Shown one piece after another: positions 8,499 through 16,749 of a stretch of 64,000 bases of DNA. Where the stretch lies: contig CAMFII010000001.1 in assembly GCA_945952585.1 (NCBI GenBank), positions 62,001-126,000 on the forward strand, given 5' to 3'. This DNA comes from an uncultured Rhodobacter sp. Its GTDB lineage: Bacteria; Pseudomonadota; Alphaproteobacteria; Rhodobacterales; Rhodobacteraceae. The translations under genes and the position numbers were made by a program. A model generated the notes under the pieces. It was not told where the DNA came from. It worked only from the letters and a program-made list of their open reading frames with translations, and did no database searches. Position 1 is the first letter of the stretch. The number at the start of each line of letters is the position of its first letter.

Positions 8499-9598
8499 TG
8501 CGCTGCCCCGGCAAGGCGAACGGCCTGACCGGGGCGCAGCGCCTGCACACCTGCCGTCACAACCACGTCGCCGGGTTCGAGGCCTGCCTCGACCAGAACA
8601 CTCGCCGGGAGGAAACGGTCGACCTCGATGTCGCGAAGGCTGACCGTCATGGCAGCGGGGTCGATCACCCAGACGGCGGGACCGGTTTCGCTACGGGTCA
8701 GCGCGGCGGCAGGGATCTCGATGACCGTTCCCTCGCCGAAATCCGCGGTTCCCGTGACGGTGGAGCCAAGGCGAAGCTCGCCCGGCGGGTCGATCAGCCC
8801 GACCCGCACCCGGAAGGTGCCGGTCACCAGATCGGCGCGGGGCGCGACTTCGCGTATGCGGCCCTTCGTGCTGATCGTCGGGCTTTGTGACAGCGCGACA
8901 TTGACCTCGGGATCGGCGGGGCTGGTCTCAAGGATGTTGGCAGGGACATCGAAGACCGCATCAAGCCCGCCATCGCGGGCCACCTGCACCACCATCCGCC
9001 CCGGCTGGACGACCTCGCCCGGTTCCGCGCCGATCGCCGTCACACGGCCGGGCGCATCGGCATAAAGCGCCGTGTCATTCAGGCGGCGCTTGGCGATCAG
9101 GTACTGCGCCCTCGCGGCGTCGGCCTGGGACTCTGCCGTGGTGAGGCCGGTCTCGGCCCGGTCGAACGCCGCGCGCGAGGCGAAGCCGCGGTCGTAAAGC
9201 TGACGCTGGCGGTCGAAATTCGTTCTTGCCTCCGACAGTTGACCTTCGGCGGCCGTCATCGAGGCTTCCGCGGCGCGCAGTCCGTTTTCCTCATCCGTCG
9301 CATCGAGGCGCGCCAGGAACTGCCCGGCCTCGACCTGGTCGCCCACGCCGACTGCCCGTTCGGTCATCCGCCCACCAATGCGGAAGGCCAGATCAACCTG
9401 GACCTGGCTTTCGATGATGCCTGCCAGCGAAACGGTGTTGCCGAGCGTCTGGGGCTGGACCGTGACACTGCGCACGGGACGCGCCTGTTCCTCGGCCGGC
9501 TTCTCTTCTTCGCCCTTGCAGGCGCCGAGCGTCGCGACGACACCCAGCACCAGTACCATCCGTGTCACATTGCGCAGGTTTGCCAGCGGTTTGGGCAT
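8495..9598 (-). CDS. RND efflux periplasmic adaptor (membrane fusion protein), lipoprotein
   Basis: 367 residues from the ATG chosen here, which has AAGGAGCC upstream. The N-terminal helix ends TLGAC, a lipobox with Cys27, so the adaptor is anchored in the inner membrane by lipid. The order of parts is that of HlyD/AcrA proteins: a barrel-lipoyl half (VQVDLAFRIGGRM), a coiled-coil hairpin rich in Ala, Glu and Arg, a second lipoyl half with AIGAEPGEVVQPGRMV, then beta-barrel and membrane-proximal domains ending VVTAGVQALRPGQAV. It links the pump to the outer-membrane channel. It is first in a two-gene operon and its stop overlaps the permease start. Confidence 0.92.
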   Translation of the reverse strand: MPKPLANLRNVTRMVLVLGVVATLGACKGEEEKPAEEQARPVRSVTVQPQTLGNTVSLAGIIESQVQVDLAFRIGGRMTERAVGVGDQVEAGQFLARLDATDEENGLRAAEASMTAAEGQLSEARTNFDRQRQLYDRGFASRAAFDRAETGLTTAESQADAARAQYLIAKRRLNDTALYADAPGRVTAIGAEPGEVVQPGRMVVQVARDGGLDAVFDVPANILETSPADPEVNVALSQSPTISTKGRIREVAPRADLVTGTFRVRVGLIDPPGELRLGSTVTGTADFGEGTVIEIPAAALTRSETGPAVWVIDPAAMTVSLRDIEVDRFLPASVLVEAGLEPGDVVVTAGVQALRPGQAVRLAGAAQ

Positions 9599-9661
9599 GG
9601 AAGGCTCCTTGGTCGTCCTGTCACCCTTCCGGGTCGACGGAGTGTCAGTCTGTTCGGCGAC

Positions 9662-9683
9662 GTGTCTTCTGATAATCCGACAC
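9662..9683. promoter_or_regulatory. inverted repeat upstream of the first RND operon
   Basis: GTGTC-N12-GACAC lies 64 nt upstream of the adaptor start in a 116-nt gap. A further GTGTC occurs nearby at about 9643. Symmetrical sites of this kind often bind TetR- or MarR-type repressors of efflux pumps, but no regulator gene is adjacent, so this is only a candidate operator. Confidence 0.3.
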
Positions 9684-9714
9684 AGCGCCGCAGGATTCTG
9701 GTTGCGGCGCGAAC

Positions 9715-11274
9715 CTATGCCGGCCCAAGCGGAATGCCCAGCAGATACCAGGCGATGATGAGAAGCGTCCACAGGACCAGAAGAACGGCCGTGTAGGGCA
9801 GCATCAGTGCGACGATCGTGCCGATGCCGGCGTTCTTCTCATATTTCTGCGCAAAGCCCACCATCACCGCCAGGTAGACGTTCAGCGGGGTGATGACATT
9901 CATCGGGCTGTCGCCCACGCGGTAGGTCGCCAGCACCAGGTTCGGATCACCGCCGAGCCGCATGAAGAGCGGCACGAAGACCGGAGCCAGGATCGCCCAT
10001 TTCGCCAGGGCGCCGGTCAGGATGATGTCGATGATCGCAACGACGATGACGAAAAGGATGATGTAGGAGGTCGCACCGAGCGAGGTCGTCTGCAGGAAGT
10101 CGGCCAGGTTGACGGCCAGGACCGTCGCAAGGTTGGTGTAGTTGAAGAAGGCGATGAAGTTCGCGATCACGAACAGCAGGAAGATCATCCCGGCCAGGTT
10201 GCTCCAGGTCTTCACCACCAGTCCGATCGCCGCCGTCGCATTCGCGATCGTGCCGGCGCCACGCCCGTAGGCGTAGCCCACGACGAGGAACAGGAGGCTG
10301 ATGAGGATGATAAGACCCGACATGAAGGGCGAGCCTGCAAGGATGCCGCCCGTCTCCTGATTGCGCAGGATGCCCGACCAGGCCCCCCAGGAAATCGGCG
10401 GCGCCGTCAGCAGACCGATCACCACGACGAAGCCAAGGAAGGCCCGGCCCGCATATTTCAGGCCCTGTTGTTCGCTGTCCGACAGGCCGGTGGCCGCCTC
10501 GACCGGCACGCCGCCGGTATAAGGCCCAAGCCGGGGTTCGACGAAACGTTCGGTAAGGATGGTGCAGATAATGCCCATCAGCAGCGAGGAGGCGATCATG
10601 AAATAGAGGTTGCCGACGATCGGGATGGTGGCATTCGGGTTCACCGTGCGGATCGCGTCATTCGTCACTTCGACCAGCAGGCCGTCCGTCGGCGTCGGGA
10701 AGAAGTTCACCAGGAACACCGCCGCAACGCCGGAAAAGCCTGCGGCAAGACCGGCCAGCGGATGGCGGCCCATGCTGTGGAAGGCAGCCGCGGCCAGGGG
10801 CACCAGCACCAGATATCCGGCATCCGCGGCAATCGACGAGACGACGCCGACCATGACGATCATGAAGGTGAAGATCGACCGCGGCGCGGCCGCCACAAGC
10901 TTGCGCACCAGCGTGGCGATCAGGCCCGATTCCTCGGCCAGCCCGACGCCGATCATCGCCACCAGGATCACGCCGACCCCGGTGAATCCAAGGAAGTTCG
11001 CCACCGGCGAGGTCAGCATGAAGCGGATGCCATCGGGCGACAGGAGACTGCGAACTGATGTCGTCTGCTCGATGATGTCGTTGGCGGCGAGGTCGAAGCC
11101 CTCATAGGTCACGGTGGTGCCGAAGGCGCCGAAGATCACCGACAGGACGATCACGATCCCGATCAGGATGAAGAAGATGATGGCCGGATGCGGCACCATG
11201 TTGCCGACGCGCTCGATCGTTCCGAGAAAGCCGGACATACCTTCCGGCTTGGCGTCCTGCGGTTGCTTGGCCAC
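9715..11274 (-). CDS. AbgT-family transporter
   Basis: 519 residues with about ten or more membrane segments. The opening GTIERVGNMVPHPAIIFF is characteristic of AbgT proteins, as are SIAADAGYLVLVPLAAAAF and SPMNVITPLNVYLAVMVGF. E. coli AbgT imports p-aminobenzoyl-glutamate, a folate breakdown product; other members (MtrF, YdaH) have been reported to export sulfonamides. The start is GTG with GGGGGA six bases upstream. It is divergent from a gene order containing another carboxylate-type transporter and an M20 dipeptidase; AbgT partners in E. coli (AbgA/AbgB) are also M20 enzymes. Substrate unproven. Confidence 0.92.
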   Translation of the reverse strand: MAKQPQDAKPEGMSGFLGTIERVGNMVPHPAIIFFILIGIVIVLSVIFGAFGTTVTYEGFDLAANDIIEQTTSVRSLLSPDGIRFMLTSPVANFLGFTGVGVILVAMIGVGLAEESGLIATLVRKLVAAAPRSIFTFMIVMVGVVSSIAADAGYLVLVPLAAAAFHSMGRHPLAGLAAGFSGVAAVFLVNFFPTPTDGLLVEVTNDAIRTVNPNATIPIVGNLYFMIASSLLMGIICTILTERFVEPRLGPYTGGVPVEAATGLSDSEQQGLKYAGRAFLGFVVVIGLLTAPPISWGAWSGILRNQETGGILAGSPFMSGLIILISLLFLVVGYAYGRGAGTIANATAAIGLVVKTWSNLAGMIFLLFVIANFIAFFNYTNLATVLAVNLADFLQTTSLGATSYIILFVIVVAIIDIILTGALAKWAILAPVFVPLFMRLGGDPNLVLATYRVGDSPMNVITPLNVYLAVMVGFAQKYEKNAGIGTIVALMLPYTAVLLVLWTLLIIAWYLLGIPLGPA

Positions 11275-11479
11275 GAGAAATCCCCCTCCACAAACCCGAC
11301 GTTATGCGCGCCGTTTGGCCAAAACCATGACACGGAACCGCTTTTCGCAGCAAGCGTCCGAAACGAATGCATCGCGAAAAACGGGGGGACAACAGCGTGA
11401 GCCTCCCGTTTAACGGTTGCTCAATCTTGCGTCTTTCGTCCATTATTCTTTTGCTTCAGGGCGTGAGCGGGGGTTGGGC

Positions 11480-13285
11480 GTGAGTGAAATCTGGACCGTA
11501 TTTGCGATCGTCGGCGGAATCATCGTCCTGTTCATCTGGGATCGCCTGCCGGTCATTGCCGTCTGCATCGCGGCGGCACTCGCCCTTTGGGCAACGGGAA
11601 TCCTGTCGCTGAACCAGGCACTTGCCGGTTTCGGAGACCCGGCGGTCATCTTCATCGCGTCGCTTTTCGTGGTTTCCGCCGGGCTCGAAGTTTCCGGCGT
11701 CACGGCCTGGGCCGGGCAGATCCTCATCAAGCAGGCCGGCGAAAGCCGCACCCGTCTGATCGTGCTGATGATGGCCTTTGTCGGCGTCCTGGCGGCGCTC
11801 ATCAGCGTCAACGGCGCGGTGGCTGCCCTGCTGCCGGTGGTAGTGGTTATGGCGATCCGGCTGGGCCGCGCACCGTCGCAACTGCTGATGCCCTTGGTCT
11901 TCGGTGCGCATTGCGGATCGCAGCTGATGCTGACCGGCAGCCCGGTCAACGTGCTGGTCGTCGAGGCGTCCGAGAATGGCGGCGGCGGTGGCTTCGGCTA
12001 CTTCGAATTCGCGCTGGTCGGCATCCCGCTGGTTCTGGGCTGCATCGCGATCGTCATCTTCTTCGGCGAGAAACTTCTGCCGAACCGCACCAGCGAAACG
12101 CTGCCCCCGGACCTGAGCCGGCACGCCATGACGCTGGTCGAGCAATACCGGCTGTCGAGCGACGTCCACCAGCTGCGCGTCCGGGCCGGATCGCCGCTGA
12201 TCGGCACTGCGCGCGAAGACCTGAACCGGGTCGCAACGGGCGGGCTCAGCTTCGTGACGCTCAAGGATCAGGAAGGGCGACCGATCCGCAGCGACTCGGT
12301 GGCCGAGAACGACATCGTAGTCTTGAAGGGTCCGGCAGAGGCAGCCGCCGAACTGGCGCAGGAACAGGGTCTCGCCTTCCGCGAGGACATCCCGACCGGC
12401 GGCGTGACCGACCAGCTCTTCAACCGCGATTCTGGTCTGGCCGAAGTGCTGGTGCCGCCGCGCTCGCCCCTGATCGGGCAGCGCTTCTTCCCGGGTATGG
12501 TGACCGAAAGCGGCGACCTGATCGTGCTGGCCATCCAGCGGCAGGGCGCCGACTTGGCCCCGGGCGAGGCGCTGGCGGCCGGGGACACGATGCTTTTACA
12601 GGGCACCTGGTCTGCGCTCGACAAGCGCCTGCACCCGGCCGAGGTGCTTGTTGTCAATTCGCCCGATCTCGTGCGCCGGCAGGCAGTGCCCATGGGTCCG
12701 GGCGCGCAGACGGTGCTCATTGCGCTCGGGCTGATGGTGATCCTGTTGGCGACCGGACTGGTGCCGCCGGCCGTCGCCGGCCTTATCGCCGCGGGCATCA
12801 TCCTTCTGACCGGGGTGCTGAGCGTCGACGGCGTCTACCGGGCGATCAACTGGACTACGGTGATCCTCGTCGGTGCCCTGACCCCGCTGTCGACCGCGAT
12901 GGAACAGACGGGGGCGGCAAGGATGCTGGCCGACGGGCTGGTCGGCGCCGTCGGCGATTCCGGGCCGCGGATGCTGCTTGCGGCGCTGTTCCTTTTCTCT
13001 GCCGTTCTCGGGCAGGTGATCTCGAATACCGCGACGTCGCTGATCGTGATCCCGATCGCGGTGGTGGCGGCGCAGGAGATGGGTATCTCGATCCAGCCGG
13101 TGCTGATGAGCGTCTCGGTCGCCTGCGCGGCTGCCCTACTGACGCCGGTCGCCACGCCAACGAACCTGATGGTGATGGAACCGGGCGCCTACAAGTTCGG
13201 CGACTACTGGAAGCTCGGGCTGCCGATGATGATCTGGTACTTCATCCTGTCGGTGTTCTACGTTCCGATGATCTGGCCGTTCTAA
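11480..13285 (+). CDS. SLC13-family permease with two RCK_C (TrkA-C) domains
   Basis: 601 residues from the GTG that begins VSEIWTVFAIVGG; an upstream TTG in the same frame is less convincing. The architecture is six or so N-terminal membrane helices including FGAHCGSQLMLTGSPVNVLV, then a soluble middle with two RCK_C-type domains (roughly 225-310 and 320-405; HQLRVRAGSPLIGTAREDL marks the first), then another membrane block with VISNTATSLIVIPIAVVAA and LLTPVATPTNLMVMEPGAYK. This matches the SLC13/DASS-like group often annotated as sodium:sulfate or di/tricarboxylate symporter. RCK_C domains usually bind small ligands and may gate transport. The substrate is not predictable. It is 67 nt ahead of the M20 dipeptidase. 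Confidence 0.9.
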   Translation: MSEIWTVFAIVGGIIVLFIWDRLPVIAVCIAAALALWATGILSLNQALAGFGDPAVIFIASLFVVSAGLEVSGVTAWAGQILIKQAGESRTRLIVLMMAFVGVLAALISVNGAVAALLPVVVVMAIRLGRAPSQLLMPLVFGAHCGSQLMLTGSPVNVLVVEASENGGGGGFGYFEFALVGIPLVLGCIAIVIFFGEKLLPNRTSETLPPDLSRHAMTLVEQYRLSSDVHQLRVRAGSPLIGTAREDLNRVATGGLSFVTLKDQEGRPIRSDSVAENDIVVLKGPAEAAAELAQEQGLAFREDIPTGGVTDQLFNRDSGLAEVLVPPRSPLIGQRFFPGMVTESGDLIVLAIQRQGADLAPGEALAAGDTMLLQGTWSALDKRLHPAEVLVVNSPDLVRRQAVPMGPGAQTVLIALGLMVILLATGLVPPAVAGLIAAGIILLTGVLSVDGVYRAINWTTVILVGALTPLSTAMEQTGAARMLADGLVGAVGDSGPRMLLAALFLFSAVLGQVISNTATSLIVIPIAVVAAQEMGISIQPVLMSVSVACAAALLTPVATPTNLMVMEPGAYKFGDYWKLGLPMMIWYFILSVFYVPMIWPF

Positions 13286-13352
13286 GGCCATTTGCGGATT
13301 TCTGCCCCGGGCCGCAGGGTCGGCGGGGCATGTGTTAGGGGAGGTTCTCACG

Positions 13353-14729
13353 ATGTCCGATCTTGAAAAGGTCCTGGCGCATATCGACGCCGATCTCGAC
13401 AACGCGCTCGACCGGCTGTTCCAGACAGTGCGCATGAAGTCGATTTCGACCGATCCGGCCTATGCCGGCGAAACCCGCGCCTGTGCCGAATGGCATTCGA
13501 AGGACCTCGAGGCGATCGGCTTCAAATCCGAGGTGCGCGACACGCCCGGCCACCCCGTCGTCCTTGCGAAGAACCACGACGCCAAGGGCACGAAGGTGCT
13601 GTTCTACGGCCATTACGACGTGCAGCCCGCCGACCCGCTCGAGCTGTGGGAAGGCGAGCCCTTCGAGCCGAAGATCGTGACCCTGCCCGATGGCAGCAAG
13701 GAAATCCGCGGTCGTGGCGCGTCGGACGACAAGGGCCAGATGATGACCTTCATCGAGGCCTGCCGGGCGTGGAAGGCGGTCACCGGCAAGCTCCCGATCC
13801 CGATCACCATCCTGCTGGAGGGCGAGGAAGAGTCGGGCGGCGCCAACCTGCCGGGCTTCCTCGATGCCGCGAAGGACGAGCTGAAAGCCGATGTCGCGAT
13901 GATCTGCGACACCAACATGTGGGACAAGGAAACCCCGGCGATCACCACCAGCCTGCGGGGTCTCTGCGCCGAGGAAATCTTCATCCACGCCGCCGACCGC
14001 GACCTGCATTCGGGCTTCTACGGCTCGGCTGCGGCGAACCCCAACCACATCCTGGCCCGTATCATCGCAGACCTGCGCGATGCCGATGGCCGTATCACCA
14101 TCCCCGGCTTCTATGACGGCGTGCCGGAACCTGCGCCGGAGCTGCTGGCGGGCTGGGACAAGCTCGGCTTCTCGGAAAAGGCCTTCCTCGGCGAGGTCGG
14201 CCTGTCGATCCCGGCCGGGGAAAAGGGCCGCTCGGTCTTGGAGCAGACCTGGTCGCGCCCGACCTGCGAGGTCAACGGCATGCATGGCGGCTATATCGGC
14301 GACGGGTTCAAGACCGTGATCCCCGCTGTCGCCTCGGCCAAGATCAGCTTCCGCCTCGTTTACGATCAGGACCCGCACAAGATCCGCGCCGCCTTCCGCG
14401 ACTTCGTGAAGGCGCGCGTGCCCAAGGATTGCCGGGTGGAGTTCACCGAGTTCGGCTCGGGCCGCGCCGTGGCCTTCGAGGTGTCCGCGCCGGCCTTCCA
14501 GCGCACGCAACAGGGCATGTCGGATGAATGGGGCAAGCAGGCGGCCTTTGTCGGCGGCGGCGGCTCGATCCCGGTCACCACGATGATCAAGGAAAAGCTC
14601 GGCATGGACGTGGTGATGGCGGGCTTCGGCCTTAGCGACGACCGCATCCACAGCCCGAACGAGAAATACAGCCTGACGAGCTTCCACAAGGGCATCCGGT
14701 CCTGGGCCCGGGTTCTGGCCGCTCTCTGA
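13353..14729 (+). CDS. M20-family metallo-dipeptidase
   Basis: 458 residues starting at the ATG with GGGGAGG eight bases upstream. It belongs to the M20/M25/M40 zinc peptidases, CNDP-like dipeptidase group. The metal and catalytic residues are in place: FYGHYDVQP (first His and catalytic Asp), GASDDKGQ (bridging Asp), LEGEEESGG (catalytic and metal Glu), ICDTNMW (Asp) and RIHSPNEKY (last His). The insert between 200 and 310 is the dimerisation domain. It would hydrolyse dipeptides or N-acyl amino acids in the cytoplasm. Gene order with the SLC13 permease suggests uptake followed by hydrolysis; this is inference from proximity. Confidence 0.92.
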   Translation: MSDLEKVLAHIDADLDNALDRLFQTVRMKSISTDPAYAGETRACAEWHSKDLEAIGFKSEVRDTPGHPVVLAKNHDAKGTKVLFYGHYDVQPADPLELWEGEPFEPKIVTLPDGSKEIRGRGASDDKGQMMTFIEACRAWKAVTGKLPIPITILLEGEEESGGANLPGFLDAAKDELKADVAMICDTNMWDKETPAITTSLRGLCAEEIFIHAADRDLHSGFYGSAAANPNHILARIIADLRDADGRITIPGFYDGVPEPAPELLAGWDKLGFSEKAFLGEVGLSIPAGEKGRSVLEQTWSRPTCEVNGMHGGYIGDGFKTVIPAVASAKISFRLVYDQDPHKIRAAFRDFVKARVPKDCRVEFTEFGSGRAVAFEVSAPAFQRTQQGMSDEWGKQAAFVGGGGSIPVTTMIKEKLGMDVVMAGFGLSDDRIHSPNEKYSLTSFHKGIRSWARVLAAL

Positions 14730-14737
14730 GGCCCCCG

Positions 14738-16438
14738 GTGTCGGACGCTGACCGGCACCCTGACCTGACCCGCCGCTTCGGCCCCCTCAGCCGGGCCGAG
14801 GCGGTCTTGGTCGACAATATTGGCATCGGCCATTTCGACCGCCTTGGCGCACTTCCCGAGGCCGGCGATGCGGACCGCGAGGTGCGGGCCGACCTGATCC
14901 GGGCGCTGCTTCTGGGCGGCGAGGGCATCCCGAAGATGCACGAAAAGGGCATCCGGCTTTCCGGGGCCTGGATCAGCGGCATCCTCGACCTCGAGGGGTG
15001 CCGTATTCCCCATGACATCGGCCTCCTCGACTGCCGGTTCGAAGCGACGCCAGTCTTGCGCTCGGCCATGGTCGATACCGTGTCCTTCGATGGATCCGTG
15101 CTGCCCGGACTGGCCGCCGACCGGGTCGACCTGCGCGGAGACCTGCTGCTGCGGGCGGCCCAGGTCGGCGGGCCAATCGCCCTTCGCGGGGCACGCATCG
15201 GCGGGGACTTCGCGATGGACGGGGCGGAGCTTGCCCATGCCGACGACCGGGCGCTCAGCGCCGAGCGGATCGCCATCCGCGGCGGGGCGCTGTTCCGGGG
15301 GACACGCGTCCAAGGCAGCATCGCCCTGCCCGGTGCGCGCATCGGCGGCGATCTCGACTTCGTCGGGGCACATCTGGAACGCCACGACGGCCCGGCAATC
15401 GAGGCGGATGCCGTGCAGGTCAACGGCGACCTGATCCTGCGCCGGATCGAGGCGACGGGTCGCGTGACGGCCGTCTCGGCCAAGATCGACGGGGATGCCG
15501 ATGCCTCGGGCGCAGGTATCTGGGCGCCGGGCGAGATCGCCCTGAACCTGAACCGCAGCGAGATCGGGGGGGCCTTCTTCCTGCGGGATGGGGCGGTGAT
15601 CGACGGCGCGCTCAGCCTGATGGGGGCTACGCTTGGGGCCATCGTCGATGAATCCGAGTGCTGGCCCAAGCCGGGTGACCTGCTCTTGAACCGCTGCCGC
15701 TATGGCGGGTTCCTCGGCGCGCCTGTCGCCGCCCGTGAAAGGCTCGACTGGCTGTCGCGGCAGGATCCGGCGCGGTGGGGCGAGGATTTCTGGCCCCAGC
15801 CCTACGAGCAGCTTGCCCGGGTGCTGGGCGAGATGGGTCATCAGGAGGACAAGCGTTCCGTCCTGATCGCTAAGGAGCGGTTGCAGCGGCGCGCCCGCAT
15901 CAGGCGGGCCCGCGGCCTGCCGCGCAGGGCACTGCTGTGGATCTCCGACAGGCTGCTCTGGGCGACCACCGGCTATGGCCGCCTGCCGCTTCTGGCGCTG
16001 ATCTGGATCCTCGCCTTCTGGCTGCTCGGCGGGGTCTACTATGCCTGGCTCGACCGGACCGACGCGTTGCGCCCCAATTCCCCGGTCGTCCTGCGCTCCC
16101 CCGAATGGGTGCTGTGCGGGGTGCCTCAGGGCCAGACCATCTTCCTGCCCTCGGTCGGACAGGAGCGCGACGGGCGCGCCGTGCCCGGCCAGGCGCAGCT
16201 TTCGTGCTTCAGGCAGCAGCCTGAGGCGAACGCCTATCCAAAGTTCAGCGCGCTGATGTTGTCGGCCGACATGATCTTTCCCGGCCTCGGCAGCGGGCAG
16301 AAGGATTACTGGTCGCCCGATACCCGGGTGACGGCGGGCTATATCGGGAAGCTTTACGCCTATTTCCAGACGCTCGCCGGCCTTGGCCTCGGCCTGCTGG
16401 CGGTGGCGGGGTTCAGCGGGATCGTGCGGTCGGACTAA
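14738..16438 (+). CDS. membrane protein with N-terminal beta-helix-like repeats and C-terminal two-helix domain
   Basis: 566 residues, GTG start eight bases after the dipeptidase stop. About residues 60-310 contain recurrent short units such as RLSGAWISG, ALRGARIGGDF, ALPGARIGGDL and ALNLNRSEIGGAF; these look like pentapeptide- or bactofilin-type right-handed beta-helix coils. A basic linker (RRARIRRARGLPRRAL) leads to a membrane helix near 415-437, a ~100-residue extracytoplasmic loop with FSALMLSADMIFPGL, and a second helix near 540-562 ending GFSGIVRSD. The C-terminal half recalls two-helix channel-like modules but has no TVGYG filter. I recognise the general architecture as a conserved hypothetical family, not a function. 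Confidence 0.75.
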   Translation: MSDADRHPDLTRRFGPLSRAEAVLVDNIGIGHFDRLGALPEAGDADREVRADLIRALLLGGEGIPKMHEKGIRLSGAWISGILDLEGCRIPHDIGLLDCRFEATPVLRSAMVDTVSFDGSVLPGLAADRVDLRGDLLLRAAQVGGPIALRGARIGGDFAMDGAELAHADDRALSAERIAIRGGALFRGTRVQGSIALPGARIGGDLDFVGAHLERHDGPAIEADAVQVNGDLILRRIEATGRVTAVSAKIDGDADASGAGIWAPGEIALNLNRSEIGGAFFLRDGAVIDGALSLMGATLGAIVDESECWPKPGDLLLNRCRYGGFLGAPVAARERLDWLSRQDPARWGEDFWPQPYEQLARVLGEMGHQEDKRSVLIAKERLQRRARIRRARGLPRRALLWISDRLLWATTGYGRLPLLALIWILAFWLLGGVYYAWLDRTDALRPNSPVVLRSPEWVLCGVPQGQTIFLPSVGQERDGRAVPGQAQLSCFRQQPEANAYPKFSALMLSADMIFPGLGSGQKDYWSPDTRVTAGYIGKLYAYFQTLAGLGLGLLAVAGFSGIVRSD

Positions 16439-16749
16439 TCCGGCAGCTCGGCCTCGATCCGCCCCTTGACCACGCGCACCGGGAACACCGCCAGCGAGGG
16501 TCCATCCTCTTCGTTGGTTCCGTCGGTCAGGTCGAAGGCCGCGCCATCCGCCGGGCATTCCAGAACCGTTCCGTCCAGCACCGCCCCCGCCAGCGGAGCG
16601 TCGCAGACCGGGCAGGCCCCGGCACAGCAGAAGACCGTGCCATCATCGGCCTCGAACACGACGTAAGGCGCGCCCGCGTGGTGAAACGGCACGGCCTCCT
16701 CGTCCTGAAGTTCTTCGGTGGGGCAGACGGCAACCCAGCCCATTCTCAC
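16435..16749 (-). CDS. Rieske-fold-like small protein lacking both histidine ligands
   Basis: 104 residues. The pattern matches small Rieske ferredoxins (NirD-like): a CxH-type site at CPVCDAPL and a CPxHG-type site at [10 protein letters not shown], ending in [14 protein letters not shown]. The two ligand cysteines (Cys46, Cys65) are present, but the two histidines are replaced by Val48 and Asp68. Four more cysteines are present (9, 41, 42, 49), giving a C-x2-C at 46-49. A standard 2Fe-2S Rieske cluster is therefore unlikely; an alternative metal site or a structural role is possible. The ATG overlaps the RND permease stop by four bases, making it the last gene of the efflux operon. Its end overlaps the end of the convergent membrane-protein gene. 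Confidence 0.78.
   Translation of the reverse strand: MRMGWVAVCPTEELQDEEAVPFHHAGAPYVVFEADDGTVFCCAGACPVCDAPLAGAVLDGTVLECPADGAAFDLTDGTNEEDGPSLAVFPVRVVKGRIEAELPD

Noticed and set aside
14366-16558. Long minus-strand open frame antisense to the dipeptidase and beta-helix protein genes
   Set aside because: Pro/Arg/Ala-rich shadow; both genes on the other strand have recognisable family features.
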